From an uncultured Muribaculaceae bacterium (lineage in GTDB: Bacteria > Bacteroidota > Bacteroidia > Bacteroidales > Muribaculaceae), in NCBI GenBank assembly GCA_910579035.1, contig CAJTSR010000013.1, positions 19,333 to 83,332 of the forward strand: 64,000 nucleotides of DNA, in the 5' to 3' direction. Both the position numbers and the translations under genes were made by a program. The stretch's first letter is position 1. The number at the start of each line of letters is the position of its first letter. The notes under the pieces are model-generated. The model had not been told where the DNA came from. It did not search any database and saw nothing but the letters and a program-made list of their open reading frames with translations. Positions 8,633 through 16,147 of this stretch are shown here, one piece after another.

Positions 8633-8710
8633 TCAATTCAGCCGCAAGACCCCGCTTCTACCCTTAAAGTAAAAGTAAAAAAAGGAAGAATAAAAGCGGT
8701 TCGACATCAT
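8633..8710 (-). CDS. Phe/Tyr-rich attenuator leader peptide
   Basis: This 25-codon open frame starts at ATGATG (8705-8710) and ends at TGA (8633-8635). Residues 6-15 read FYSSFFYFYF: five Phe and three Tyr in ten codons. The run ends seven bases before the antiterminator arm GAAGCGGGGT (plus coordinates 8649-8658). In the classic leader-peptide mechanism, a ribosome stalled for lack of Phe- or Tyr-tRNA leaves this arm free to pair with the 5' arm of the terminator, so pheA is transcribed. A ribosome that reads through to the stop covers it, and the terminator forms. The gene is too short for ordinary ORF calling. Confidence 0.85.
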   Translation of the reverse strand: MMSNRFYSSFFYFYFKGRSGVLRLN

Positions 8711-8730
8711 ATTTGTTGCTTATATGGGTG

Positions 8731-8762
8731 CAAAACTACAATATTAAATCGAAACGGCCAAA
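8731..8762 (-). promoter_or_regulatory. pheA operon promoter (TTTG-N20-TAGTTTTG)
   Basis: TTTG (8759-8762) and TAGTTTTG (8731-8738) on the minus strand are separated by exactly 20 bases, a complete Bacteroidetes promoter. Transcription should start near 8725, about 15 bases before the leader peptide start. Confidence 0.8.
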
Positions 8763-8774
8763 TTTATAGAGTCT

Positions 8775-9290
8775 TTATTTTCGGCAGCAGGCAAAAAAAC
8801 GCGAGCAGCCGTTTTCGAGCAGGTCGAGCACAAGCTCGAAACCTTCCGCTCCCTCATAGTAGGGGTCGGGGATATGGTCGTAGCGCATAGCCATATCCAC
8901 AAACGCGGCCATAGGCACAATCTTCTCCTCAGCCTCGGGAGTGGGTGCCACGCGGCGGAGATTGCGCACGTTGTCGGAGTCCATACCTATGATTATATCG
9001 AAATCGTCGAAATCCTGCTCGCAGACCTGCCTGCAACGATGCGTCAGCTCAAGACCACGGCGACGAGCATGCACCCGCATTCTGTTGTCGGGGAGCTGCC
9101 CTATGTGGTAACGGCCCGTGCCGGCCGAATCAATCACCCAGCGGGAGCCTTCACCGCCCTCTTCAACTATCCTGCGCATAACGCCCTCGGCAGCCGGAGA
9201 GCGGCATATATTACCCAGACATACAAAGAGGACTTTCACACACGGCTGTCCGGCAAGGCGGCTCACAAGATTCTCATATCTTTTCTCCAT
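8775..9290 (-). CDS. Low-molecular-weight protein tyrosine phosphatase
   Basis: This 171-residue phosphatase has the C(X)5R loop as C24-LGNIC-R30-S31 and the general-acid motif DPYY at 142-145, both hallmarks of the LMW-PTP family. It should dephosphorylate phosphotyrosine or phosphoarginine proteins in the cytosol. The start MEKRYE at 9290 is preferred because the 21 upstream in-frame codons do not resemble the family. It is divergent from the sigma factor gene across about 300 bases that carry TGTAACA repeats. No capsule genes (wza/wzc) adjoin it, so its target is open. Confidence 0.88.
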   Translation of the reverse strand: MEKRYENLVSRLAGQPCVKVLFVCLGNICRSPAAEGVMRRIVEEGGEGSRWVIDSAGTGRYHIGQLPDNRMRVHARRRGLELTHRCRQVCEQDFDDFDIIIGMDSDNVRNLRRVAPTPEAEEKIVPMAAFVDMAMRYDHIPDPYYEGAEGFELVLDLLENGCSRFFACCRK

Positions 9291-9345
9291 ATTAATTTTC
9301 TTTTTTGCAAAGTTGACAATATTATCGAACAATGGATATCGAAAG

Positions 9346-9413
9346 TGTAACATAGATGTTACAATAACAACACAAAAACATCAAAACACGCCCATTGTAA
9401 CAACTGTGTAACA
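9346..9413. promoter_or_regulatory. Cluster of four TGTAACA sites (candidate operator)
   Basis: TGTAACAT-AG-ATGTTACA at 9346-9363 is an 18-base palindrome. Two further direct copies of TGTAACA lie at 9396-9402 and 9407-9413. Within each pair the start-to-start spacing is 11 bases, one helical turn. The cluster lies between the divergent phosphatase (start 9290) and sigma factor (start 9589) genes. The rest of 9291-9588 is AT-rich and shows nothing else beyond the sigma promoter. Confidence 0.45.
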
Positions 9414-9504
9414 ATTTAATAGTGTATTATATACTTGTATTTCAGATATTTATAATTTTACATCGAGAAAACACGCCAAATAAACATATTTTAACATTAA
9501 AATT

Positions 9505-9534
9505 CTTGCATCAGCTAAATTCTCCATAATTTTG
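9505..9534 (+). promoter_or_regulatory. ECF sigma gene promoter
   Basis: TAATTTTG at 9527-9534 matches the -7 element. A partial -33 box CTTG lies at 9505-9508, spacing 18. The leader to the ATG at 9589 is about 50 bases. Confidence 0.5.
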
Positions 9535-9588
9535 AATCGTCAAACGACAGAAACTTAAAAAATCGAATCCCTAAAAAACATCATAATT

Positions 9589-10098
9589 ATGGCATCCAAC
9601 ACTTCATTCCAAGACAATCTGATGAGCATTCAGGCAAACCTGCTCAACTTCGCATATATGCTCACATCAAACCGCGACGACGCTTACGACCTTCTTCAGG
9701 ACACAACCCTGAAAGCTCTCGACAACAGCGAGAAGTACGCCGACAACACCAACTTCAAAGCTTGGGTGTTCACTATAATGCGAAACATCTTTATCAACAA
9801 TTACCGCCGCTCCTCGCGCGCTGCAACGATTGTTGATACCACCGACAACCTCTATCACCTCAACCTCAGCCAGGACAGCCGCTTCGAATCGCCCGAAGAA
9901 TCCTATGGCGCAGCCGAAATAACTGCTGCCATCAACGAATTTCCCGAGGAATACCGCGTGCCTTTCTCGATGCACGTTGCAGGATACAAGTACAACGAGA
10001 TAGCCGAACACATGAATCTACCCCTCGGCACAGTGAAAAGCCGCATCTTCTTCGCCCGCAAGAAACTACAGGAACGCTTCGTGGACTACCGCGACTAA
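9589..10098 (+). CDS. ECF-type RNA polymerase sigma factor
   Basis: This 169-residue sigma-70 family protein has only regions 2 and 4. Region 2 (about residues 18-85) contains DDAYDLLQDTTLKAL and NFKAWVFTIMRNIFINNYRR. Region 4 (about 112-165) ends in the helix-turn-helix IAEHMNLPLGTVKSRIFFAR. No anti-sigma gene follows: the next plus-strand sequence is a strong terminator and the neighbour is convergent. Control may therefore be at its own promoter. The regulon cannot be inferred. Confidence 0.9.
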   Translation: MASNTSFQDNLMSIQANLLNFAYMLTSNRDDAYDLLQDTTLKALDNSEKYADNTNFKAWVFTIMRNIFINNYRRSSRAATIVDTTDNLYHLNLSQDSRFESPEESYGAAEITAAINEFPEEYRVPFSMHVAGYKYNEIAEHMNLPLGTVKSRIFFARKKLQERFVDYRD

Positions 10099-10172
10099 CA
10101 CCTCCCCAGCAGCCATGGCGGAAGGATGCCACCCTCCGGCTGCAACAACCAAAACCAAGTATATAGCAATAC

Positions 10173-10212
10173 AAAACAGAAAGTCCTCGCGCTCGCGAGG
10201 ACTTTCTGTTTT
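10173..10212. terminator. Bidirectional terminator between sigma factor and cobW genes
   Basis: A perfect 19-pair palindrome (10173-10191 with 10194-10212, two-base centre) has AAAA at one end and TTTT at the other, so it can end transcription from both convergent genes. Confidence 0.9.
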
Positions 10213-10215
10213 GGT

Positions 10216-11427
10216 TCAGCACTTGTCGAGGGCGGCGGTGATGGCGTCCCGGTCGAGCTTGCGGCCTATGAACACGAGCTTTATCATACGGTCGCCGTAT
10301 TCGGGATCCCAGTCGGCCATTATCGATGGGTCGGCAGCAGCCATTGCCTCAAGCTCCTCCTCCGGCGCTGTGGCGTACCACATACCTGCCTCGGTAAGCT
10401 TTTTCTGCACCCCGGCTTGCTCGAATAGGTACGACATATCCGTATTGTGCCTGAAATATATCAAACCCTTGGTGCGGATAAGGTTCTGCGGCCACTGTGC
10501 CGAAATGAAGTAATCAAATTTATTGATGTCGAATCCTCGGCGACGGAAGTACACGAAGGTCTGTATTCCGTACTCCTCGGCCTCGCCTTCTTCGTGGTGG
10601 TGATGATGGTGACAATGACACTCGTGGTCATGGTCGTGCTCGTGGTGGCAGTGATGCTCGTGCGAGTGTTCTTCTTCCGGCTCGTCGTCCTCTATATTCT
10701 CAAGATGGCGCACCCATGCTGCCGACGTGGCTGTGGCCTCATAGTCGAAGAGATTGGTGTGGATAATCTCATAAAGCGGCACATCGGCATAATCACACTC
10801 TATGATGCGCGCCTTGGGTTGAAGCGCCCTGATAACGGCACGCACACGGTCGGCCTGTTCGGGCGTGACTTCGGAGATTTTGTTGAGCAATATAATATTG
10901 CAAAATTCAATCTGTTGAATCACAAGATTCTCTATATCGTCCTCCTCAAGTCCGGGCCGTTTCAAATCTTCTCCGCAGCCAAACTCCGCAGCCATACGCA
11001 GGGCGTCGACCACAGTAACGATACAGTCGATACGCGGCACCCCGCCACGGGTGTACTGCTCGCCCATATTAGGAATGGTGCATATGGTCTGGGCTATAGG
11101 CTCAGGCTCGCATATGCCGCTGGCTTCTACCACTATGTAGTCGAATTTACCTGTTTCGACGATTTCCGACAACTGCTCCACGAGGTCCATTTTCAGCGTG
11201 CAGCATATGCAGCCGTTCTGCAAGGCCACGAGGTCGCCGTCGTCTTTTCCACCTACCACTCCGCCTTTCTGTATAAGCGAGGCATCTATGTTAACCTCGC
11301 CTATATCATTGACAATCACTGCGAAGCGTATGCCTCGTTCATTGGTGAGTATATGGTTGAGAAGCGTAGTCTTGCCACTGCCGAGATAGCCCGTGAGCAG
11401 CAGCACAGGTATGTCTTTTTTTGCCAT
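10216..11427 (-). CDS. CobW/COG0523 GTP-dependent metal chaperone
   Basis: This 403-residue GTPase has Walker A GYLGSGKTTLL at residues 13-23 and the family's metal motif C73-I-C75-C76. It also has SGICEP near residue 102 and a His/Asp/Glu-rich stretch of about 35 residues near 255-285 (for example HHEHDHDHECHCHHHHHH) that can load zinc or a similar metal. The C-terminal CobW_C domain follows. COG0523 proteins insert zinc or other metals into client enzymes or act under metal limitation. The gene follows tonB by five bases at the end of a pdxJ-exbB-exbD-tonB-cobW run, which hints at a link with TonB-driven metal uptake. Confidence 0.87.
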   Translation of the reverse strand: MAKKDIPVLLLTGYLGSGKTTLLNHILTNERGIRFAVIVNDIGEVNIDASLIQKGGVVGGKDDGDLVALQNGCICCTLKMDLVEQLSEIVETGKFDYIVVEASGICEPEPIAQTICTIPNMGEQYTRGGVPRIDCIVTVVDALRMAAEFGCGEDLKRPGLEEDDIENLVIQQIEFCNIILLNKISEVTPEQADRVRAVIRALQPKARIIECDYADVPLYEIIHTNLFDYEATATSAAWVRHLENIEDDEPEEEHSHEHHCHHEHDHDHECHCHHHHHHEEGEAEEYGIQTFVYFRRRGFDINKFDYFISAQWPQNLIRTKGLIYFRHNTDMSYLFEQAGVQKKLTEAGMWYATAPEEELEAMAAADPSIMADWDPEYGDRMIKLVFIGRKLDRDAITAALDKC

Positions 11428-11432
11428 GATTC

Positions 11433-12239
11433 TTATCTGAAAGTATATGTGATGCGCGCGGTGGCGCTTTCGGGAGCGTCATCGTCGTGACGCGTGAACT
11501 TGCGGCGCCTTACCTCGGCCATACACGCCTGCACAAGGGCCGAATTGGCAGCGGCAGGCGATTTTCCTCCCACAAGCTCCACCGACCTTACAGTGCCGTC
11601 GCGACCTACCACGGCCTTGAGAATGATGCTTCCGGTATCTTCAGAGGGAACAGCGGCATACGACGGCATCGACCAGCCGCCGCCAACGGTGCCGTGGCCT
11701 GTGCCGTTGGCATCGGAGCGGCCGCCGTCGGGCTTGCCGGAATCTCCCTTGCCAACACCGGCATTGGAGGTATTGTCGGGTGTGGGCGATGTGTTTTTGA
11801 ATGCGTCGCCAACACCTTTGCGGGCTTTGCGGCGCGCTTCCTCCTCGGCCTGTTTCTTGAGGTCGGGACCCGTCTGCGGCGGTGTTTCCTTCTTGGGACG
11901 CTGTATGGGCGACGGACGCTCCGACACAACATCGGGCGCGGGTGGCGCAGGCTCGCCGGCGTCTATTTTATCAATGCCGGAAGCCTCGGCAGCCTTCGAT
12001 TCGTGGTTTTGCGGCTCGGGGGTATATGCCGGTGCAGGGTCGGAAGGCCCGTAGGCCATATCGAGAAAATCGACAAATTCCTCTTCCTGCTCCACTATCT
12101 CGGCAACAGGCCGGGGCGGCACAGGCAGAGAAAGCTCGTCGAATTTCAGTGTGGCCAAGAGCAGCCACGCCAATATCGCGGCGGCTGCCAGGGCCGTGCA
12201 AGCGGCTGCCTGTGTGCGGGAATCACTCAGCGGACTCAT
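11433..12239 (-). CDS. TonB family energy transducer
   Basis: This 268-residue protein has one N-terminal membrane helix (AACTALAAAAILAWLLLATL), a Pro/Glu-rich periplasmic linker with a Gly/Asp-rich stretch, and a C-terminal TonB-like domain (IILKAVVGRDGTVRSVELVGG, residues about 190-268). It transmits proton-motive force from ExbB/ExbD to outer-membrane receptors. The start MSPLSD at 12239 is chosen over an in-frame ATG 20 codons upstream because it places the membrane helix at the usual distance. The gene overlaps exbD by 17 bases. Confidence 0.87.
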   Translation of the reverse strand: MSPLSDSRTQAAACTALAAAAILAWLLLATLKFDELSLPVPPRPVAEIVEQEEEFVDFLDMAYGPSDPAPAYTPEPQNHESKAAEASGIDKIDAGEPAPPAPDVVSERPSPIQRPKKETPPQTGPDLKKQAEEEARRKARKGVGDAFKNTSPTPDNTSNAGVGKGDSGKPDGGRSDANGTGHGTVGGGWSMPSYAAVPSEDTGSIILKAVVGRDGTVRSVELVGGKSPAAANSALVQACMAEVRRRKFTRHDDDAPESATARITYTFR

Positions 12240-12687
12240 TGTTTTCTGTAGCTGGCTCGGCGCCGGCAGATTCCGCCGGAGAAGAGGGCTTGGTGGCAAG
12301 TACCATCTTTATAGCGTTTTCGGCTCCGATATTGAGCACGTCCACCACCTTGCCGTAGGGAACGGCCGCATCAGCATACACAGCCACCGCCCCGAGAGAA
12401 TCTGCCGGAGCTATGGCCGATATGAACAATGCGAGCGAATCCTGGGCCACAGGCACGGGGTCGGCACCGTCGGCCGAAACATAATAGGAACCCTCGGCAT
12501 CGATAAACATGCGCGTGGTGGGTTTGAGCGGTGTCTGCTGCGAACTCTGGGGCAGGTCTACCTCGAGCGCCGTGGGAAACACGAATGCCGACGTAACCAT
12601 GAAGAACACCAGTAGCAGGAACACCACGTCGGTCATAGAGGCCATCGAGAAAGTGGCCAGAATGTCCTGCTGTCGTTTGAGTGCCAT
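12223..12687 (-). CDS. exbD: ExbD/TolR biopolymer transport protein
   Basis: This 154-residue protein has a single membrane helix at about residues 17-38, SMASMTDVVFLLLVFFMVTS, containing the conserved membrane Asp (D20) that carries protons in ExbD. A periplasmic beta domain and an acidic tail follow. It partners ExbB and TonB encoded on either side. Its ATG overlaps the exbB stop (TGATG at 12685-12689). Confidence 0.9.
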   Translation of the reverse strand: MALKRQQDILATFSMASMTDVVFLLLVFFMVTSAFVFPTALEVDLPQSSQQTPLKPTTRMFIDAEGSYYVSADGADPVPVAQDSLALFISAIAPADSLGAVAVYADAAVPYGKVVDVLNIGAENAIKMVLATKPSSPAESAGAEPATENNESAE

Positions 12688-13304
12688 CAGACAGCGGGTT
12701 CGTTAAGGAGGTCCATAAAGTCCATGGTGCTTGCCTCCAGACGGTTCATAATCTTGTTGATGCGCGCCACAAGGTAGTTGTAGGCAAAGAGGGCGGCAAT
12801 ACCCACTATCAGACCGGCCACAGTGGTGACAAGCGCGGCATAGATGCCGGAAGCAAAAGAGGCGATAGTGGCCGAATTACCGGCAGACGCAATGGCGAAA
12901 AACGCCTGCACCATGCCGATTACCGTGCCGAGGAAGCCGAGCATGGGCGCTCCGGCAGCGGTGGTGGCAAGCCAAGGCAGGCCGCGGCTAAGCTTGGATA
13001 TTTCGAGGTTGCCGGTATTCTCTATGGCCACGAGCACGTCGTTCATTGGCCGGCCTATGCGCGTGATTCCTTTCTCGATAAGGCGCGCGGCTGGCGACTG
13101 CGTGGCCTGGCACAGGTTGAGCGCGCTCTGAAGCTCGCCTTCGTGCACATAGCCGCGAATACGGTTCATAAAGTTATTATCCTCCTTGGAGGCCCGCGCT
13201 ATCACGATGGCTCTTTCGGCAAATACATAGATACTGAGCAACAGCAGCAAGGCGAGAGGCACCATAGTCCAGCCGCCTTCGAGGCAAAGATTCCAAAGAC
13301 TCAT
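12687..13304 (-). CDS. exbB: ExbB/TolQ/MotA proton channel protein
   Basis: This 205-residue protein has three membrane helices: the first at about residues 12-32 (MVPLALLLLLSIYVFAERAI), then two near 115-140 and 155-180 carrying GTVIGMVQAFFAIA and GIYAALVTTVAGLIVGI, which match the ExbB/TolQ conserved channel region. It forms the pentameric proton channel with ExbD. Start and stop overlap pdxJ and exbD by one base each. Confidence 0.9.
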   Translation of the reverse strand: MSLWNLCLEGGWTMVPLALLLLLSIYVFAERAIVIARASKEDNNFMNRIRGYVHEGELQSALNLCQATQSPAARLIEKGITRIGRPMNDVLVAIENTGNLEISKLSRGLPWLATTAAGAPMLGFLGTVIGMVQAFFAIASAGNSATIASFASGIYAALVTTVAGLIVGIAALFAYNYLVARINKIMNRLEASTMDFMDLLNEPAV

Positions 13305-14035
13305 TACAGAATGCGTGTGTTAGGGTTAAGACAAGCTTTATAGCGGCGTATGGTTTCTTCCAAGCCGAGGTACAGGGCGTCGCAGATAAGGGCGTGGCCT
13401 ATCGACACCTCGCTGAGGAAGGGTATGCGGCTGCTGAAGAAGGCGAGATTATCGAGCGACAGGTCGTGACCGGCGTTAACGCCCAGACCGAGCCTGCGGG
13501 CGGCATCGGCAGCTTCCACATATGGAGCCACGGCCTCCTCGGGGCGAGTCGGGTAAAGGTCGGCGAAAGGTTTGGTATACAGTTCCACGCGGTCGGCGCC
13601 CGTAGCGGCCGCGGCCTTGACTGTATCTACATCGGCTGCCACGAATATCGACGTGCGCACGCCGGCTTCCTTGAATTTCTCAACCAATGCCGACAAAAAC
13701 TCGCCGTTGGCCTGAACGTCCCAGCCGGCCGACGATGTGAGCACGCCGGGGGCGTCGGGCACGAGGGTTACCTGCGTGGGGCGCACCTGAAGTACGATGT
13801 CGATCAGCCGCTCGTCGGGATACCCCTCTATATTGAACTCGCTGCGGAGAAGAGGCCTGAGGCGGAACACGTCGTCGCGGCGTATATGGCGCTCGTCGGG
13901 ACGCGGGTGCACAGTTATGCCGTCGGCACCGAAGCGCTCCGAGTCAAGAGCTACCACGCACACATCGGGGCGGTTCTCGCCACGGGCATTGCGCAATGTT
14001 GCAATTTTATTTATATTAACGCTTAAGTTTGTCAT
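13304..14035 (-). CDS. pdxJ: Pyridoxine 5'-phosphate synthase
   Basis: This 243-residue TIM-barrel enzyme condenses 3-amino-2-oxopropyl phosphate with deoxyxylulose 5-phosphate to give PNP, the last ring-forming step of DXP-dependent vitamin B6 synthesis. LSVNINKIATLRNARG, TVHPRPDERHI, YTKPFAD and LGVNAGHDL are conserved PdxJ segments. The open frame continues 119 codons upstream, but the start used is ATG at 14033-14035, which fits the family N-terminus. pdxA lies elsewhere in the window (33543-34664). It heads the exbB-exbD-tonB-cobW run with one-base overlap to exbB. Confidence 0.93.
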   Translation of the reverse strand: MTNLSVNINKIATLRNARGENRPDVCVVALDSERFGADGITVHPRPDERHIRRDDVFRLRPLLRSEFNIEGYPDERLIDIVLQVRPTQVTLVPDAPGVLTSSAGWDVQANGEFLSALVEKFKEAGVRTSIFVAADVDTVKAAAATGADRVELYTKPFADLYPTRPEEAVAPYVEAADAARRLGLGVNAGHDLSLDNLAFFSSRIPFLSEVSIGHALICDALYLGLEETIRRYKACLNPNTRIL

Positions 14036-14062
14036 CACTATGGTAATTCGCGGAATTATTCG

Positions 14063-14148
14063 TATTTTTGTATTTGCTTTAGCACCAACAGAGTCGCATC
14101 CCTCTCTTGGACTATGCAAATTTAGTGAGAAAGAAGTAAACGACGAAA
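14063..14148. promoter_or_regulatory. Overlapping divergent promoters of pdxJ and the ACT-like gene
   Basis: On the minus strand TTTC (14145-14148), 20 bases, TAAATTTG (14117-14124) fits a pdxJ promoter with about 75 bases of leader. On the plus strand TATTTTTG at 14063-14070 fits a -7 element for the gene starting near 14153. The plus-strand promoter therefore lies inside the pdxJ leader. Confidence 0.5.
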
Positions 14149-14152
14149 GATT

Positions 14153-14527
14153 TTGCCAACAAAGTTCCCCGAACACGAATATCTCTATCCTCCCGTTGCC
14201 GACAGCTCGCGGCTTCTGGTGGGTTGCAGCCGCGAAGACTACAGCGCCTCGCGCATAGCGCACGCCGTGGAGGACTGCGACGCGCACCTGCTCAATCTCA
14301 ACGTTACGAGCTTCAATACCGGATACGATGCCGACACATACTACGCCGACAATTCCAAGTTCCCGGTTGTGTTCGACATTCGCGTAAGCCACCGCAATGC
14401 CGACAGCATAATGCGCTCGCTCGAGCGATACGGCTACACAGTGCTCGACACAGAGGACGCCCCCGGCGCCGACAACGACACTGTGCGCGAACGCATCGAC
14501 CTTTTCTTCAAATATTTAGAGCCTTAA
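14153..14527 (+). CDS. Stand-alone ACT-like domain protein
   Basis: This 124-residue protein (TTG start proposed at 14153; no ATG lies upstream in frame before the TGA at 14126) resembles the C-terminal ACT-like half of the CBS-domain proteins commonly encoded beside nadK and pdxJ in Bacteroidales. It has RLLVGCSREDYSASRIAHAVEDCDAHLL-type segments and then RNADSIMRSLERYGYTVLD. The two N-terminal CBS modules of those relatives are missing, and there is no room for them before pdxJ. It may bind a small ligand, but no role can be assigned. It ends four bases before nadK and is probably co-transcribed with it. Confidence 0.65.
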   Translation: MPTKFPEHEYLYPPVADSSRLLVGCSREDYSASRIAHAVEDCDAHLLNLNVTSFNTGYDADTYYADNSKFPVVFDIRVSHRNADSIMRSLERYGYTVLDTEDAPGADNDTVRERIDLFFKYLEP

Positions 14528-14531
14528 TCAT

Positions 14532-15398
14532 ATGCGCATAGCAATTTACGGCAGCAGACGGCAGGAAGAGGCCGCTCCGACGGTAGCGGTGTTTCTCGAC
14601 GAGTTACGCAGGAGGTCGGTCGACATTGTTATGCACCGCAAACTGTACCGCCATCTTTTCGAGATAATACCTCAGGCACTCGCCGCCGTCGGAACTGTTA
14701 CCGACAGTTCCGACTTTGAGGCGGACCTTGCCGTGAGCCTCGGCGGCGACGGCACGTTCCTGCGCACCGCCATGTGGGTAGGCCAAAAAGAAATTCCGAT
14801 AGTGGGCGTCAACACCGGGCACTTGGGCTACCTCACCAGCATAACGGTAGCCGAGCTGCCCCTACTGCTCGACTATCTCGCCTCCGACCATTTCCGCATA
14901 GAGCGTCGCGGCCTCATAGAGCTTGCCTCGCCCGCTCTCGAGCCGCATTTCTGCCCCTATGCGCTGAACGAGGTGGCAATAAGCAAAGACGAATCGGCAT
15001 CGATGATCTGGGCCGAGGTGATGGTCGACGGCGTGAGGCTCGGAGCATACCGCGCCGACGGCCTGCTCGTGTGCACATCGACAGGCAGCACCGCCTATAA
15101 TCTCTCGGCGGGAGGCCCCATAGTGCAACCAACTGTCAACGTCCACGTGATATCGCCCGTGGCCGCACATTCGCTTGCCATGCGACCGCTCGTTGTCGAC
15201 GGCAATGCCGAAATAAAGATACTGCCCACCGGGCGCACGCCGCGCGTGAGGCTCGCCCTCGACGGACGTTCCACCGAGATAGAGATGGGCACGGAGATAC
15301 GGCTTGTGAAAGCGCCTTTCAGCGTTCTGCTGCTTCAACCTGCCGCCTACACCTTTGCCGACGGTCTGCGCGAAAAACTGCACTGGGGCGCGGAATGA
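14532..15398 (+). CDS. nadK: NAD kinase
   Basis: This 288-residue ATP-NAD kinase makes NADP in the cytosol. The signature G71-G-D-G-T75 with the catalytic Asp is present, followed by GVNTGHLGYLT, the ALNEVAISK segment near residue 145 and TSTGSTAYNLSAGGPIV, the conserved NAD-binding region. Length is normal. The next gene's ATG overlaps its stop (ATGA). Confidence 0.95.
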   Translation: MRIAIYGSRRQEEAAPTVAVFLDELRRRSVDIVMHRKLYRHLFEIIPQALAAVGTVTDSSDFEADLAVSLGGDGTFLRTAMWVGQKEIPIVGVNTGHLGYLTSITVAELPLLLDYLASDHFRIERRGLIELASPALEPHFCPYALNEVAISKDESASMIWAEVMVDGVRLGAYRADGLLVCTSTGSTAYNLSAGGPIVQPTVNVHVISPVAAHSLAMRPLVVDGNAEIKILPTGRTPRVRLALDGRSTEIEMGTEIRLVKAPFSVLLLQPAAYTFADGLREKLHWGAE

Positions 15399-16147
15399 GG
15401 GCAAGCGCTATAACGATACAGTCGGGACTTTACAGCCACCCCGAACTCGGCGACATACGAATCACTGTCAACGGACGCGCCCGCAGCATCGTGGCTCGCT
15501 GGAACGGAGCCGAACTACGGATAACGGTACCGCCAAAACTGCCGCAGGCGGAATACGACCGCTTCATCGACCGTTTCGGGCCGCGTCTGCTCGCCACCAA
15601 GCCAAAACCACGCTTCGCCATAGACCAGATACTGGACACGCCGGAAGTTGACTTCTCAATAGTGCAGGGCTGGGAGGATGACAAAGACGTCTTCATGACA
15701 TCGGTGGAGAAAACGCCGGTACGACGCAAGTACAAAAATTTCTACATACATCTGTCGGCGCTCGCCGTCGACAGAATAGACACAGCCGAAGTTCAGGGGC
15801 ATATCAACCGACTCATACTTATCGGAGCACACGACGCCAGCGCGAAATTCGTGCTTCCGAGGGCAAGGCAGCTTGCATCGGAGGTAGGACGGCGACCACT
15901 CGGCTGGGCCATCAAGGAATCGCGCACCAAGCTCGGCTCATGCTCGTCGCGCGGTATCATAACACTCAGCCCCCGGCTGATATTCCTCCCTCAGGAGTTG
16001 CGCGACTTCGTTATATACCACGAGCTGGCACACCTGTCGGAAATGAACCATTCCTCCAGTTTCCACGACGTCTGCAACGAATACTGCGGCGGTCGCGAAC
16101 AAGAGCTGCAGCAACGCTTACGCCTCTTCCGCTTCCCTGTGTTCTGA
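15395..16147 (+). CDS. YgjP-type (DUF45) metallopeptidase-like protein
   Basis: This 250-residue protein ends in a zinc-metallopeptidase motif HELAH (209-213) with downstream histidines H219 and H224 as likely third ligands, preceded by TKLGSCSSRGIITLSPRL, the conserved YgjP/DUF45 core. The N-terminal 130 residues form the family's usual beta-rich region. Members are predicted M48-like hydrolases; the substrate is unknown. It is translationally coupled to nadK. The left arm of a long inverted repeat begins 27 bases after its stop. Confidence 0.85.
   Translation: MRASAITIQSGLYSHPELGDIRITVNGRARSIVARWNGAELRITVPPKLPQAEYDRFIDRFGPRLLATKPKPRFAIDQILDTPEVDFSIVQGWEDDKDVFMTSVEKTPVRRKYKNFYIHLSALAVDRIDTAEVQGHINRLILIGAHDASAKFVLPRARQLASEVGRRPLGWAIKESRTKLGSCSSRGIITLSPRLIFLPQELRDFVIYHELAHLSEMNHSSSFHDVCNEYCGGREQELQQRLRLFRFPVF

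Noticed and set aside
14041..14258. Frameshifted CBS domain upstream of the ACT-like gene
   Set aside because: None of the three plus-strand frames before 14153 shows CBS-like sequence, and there are fewer than 120 bases to the pdxJ start.
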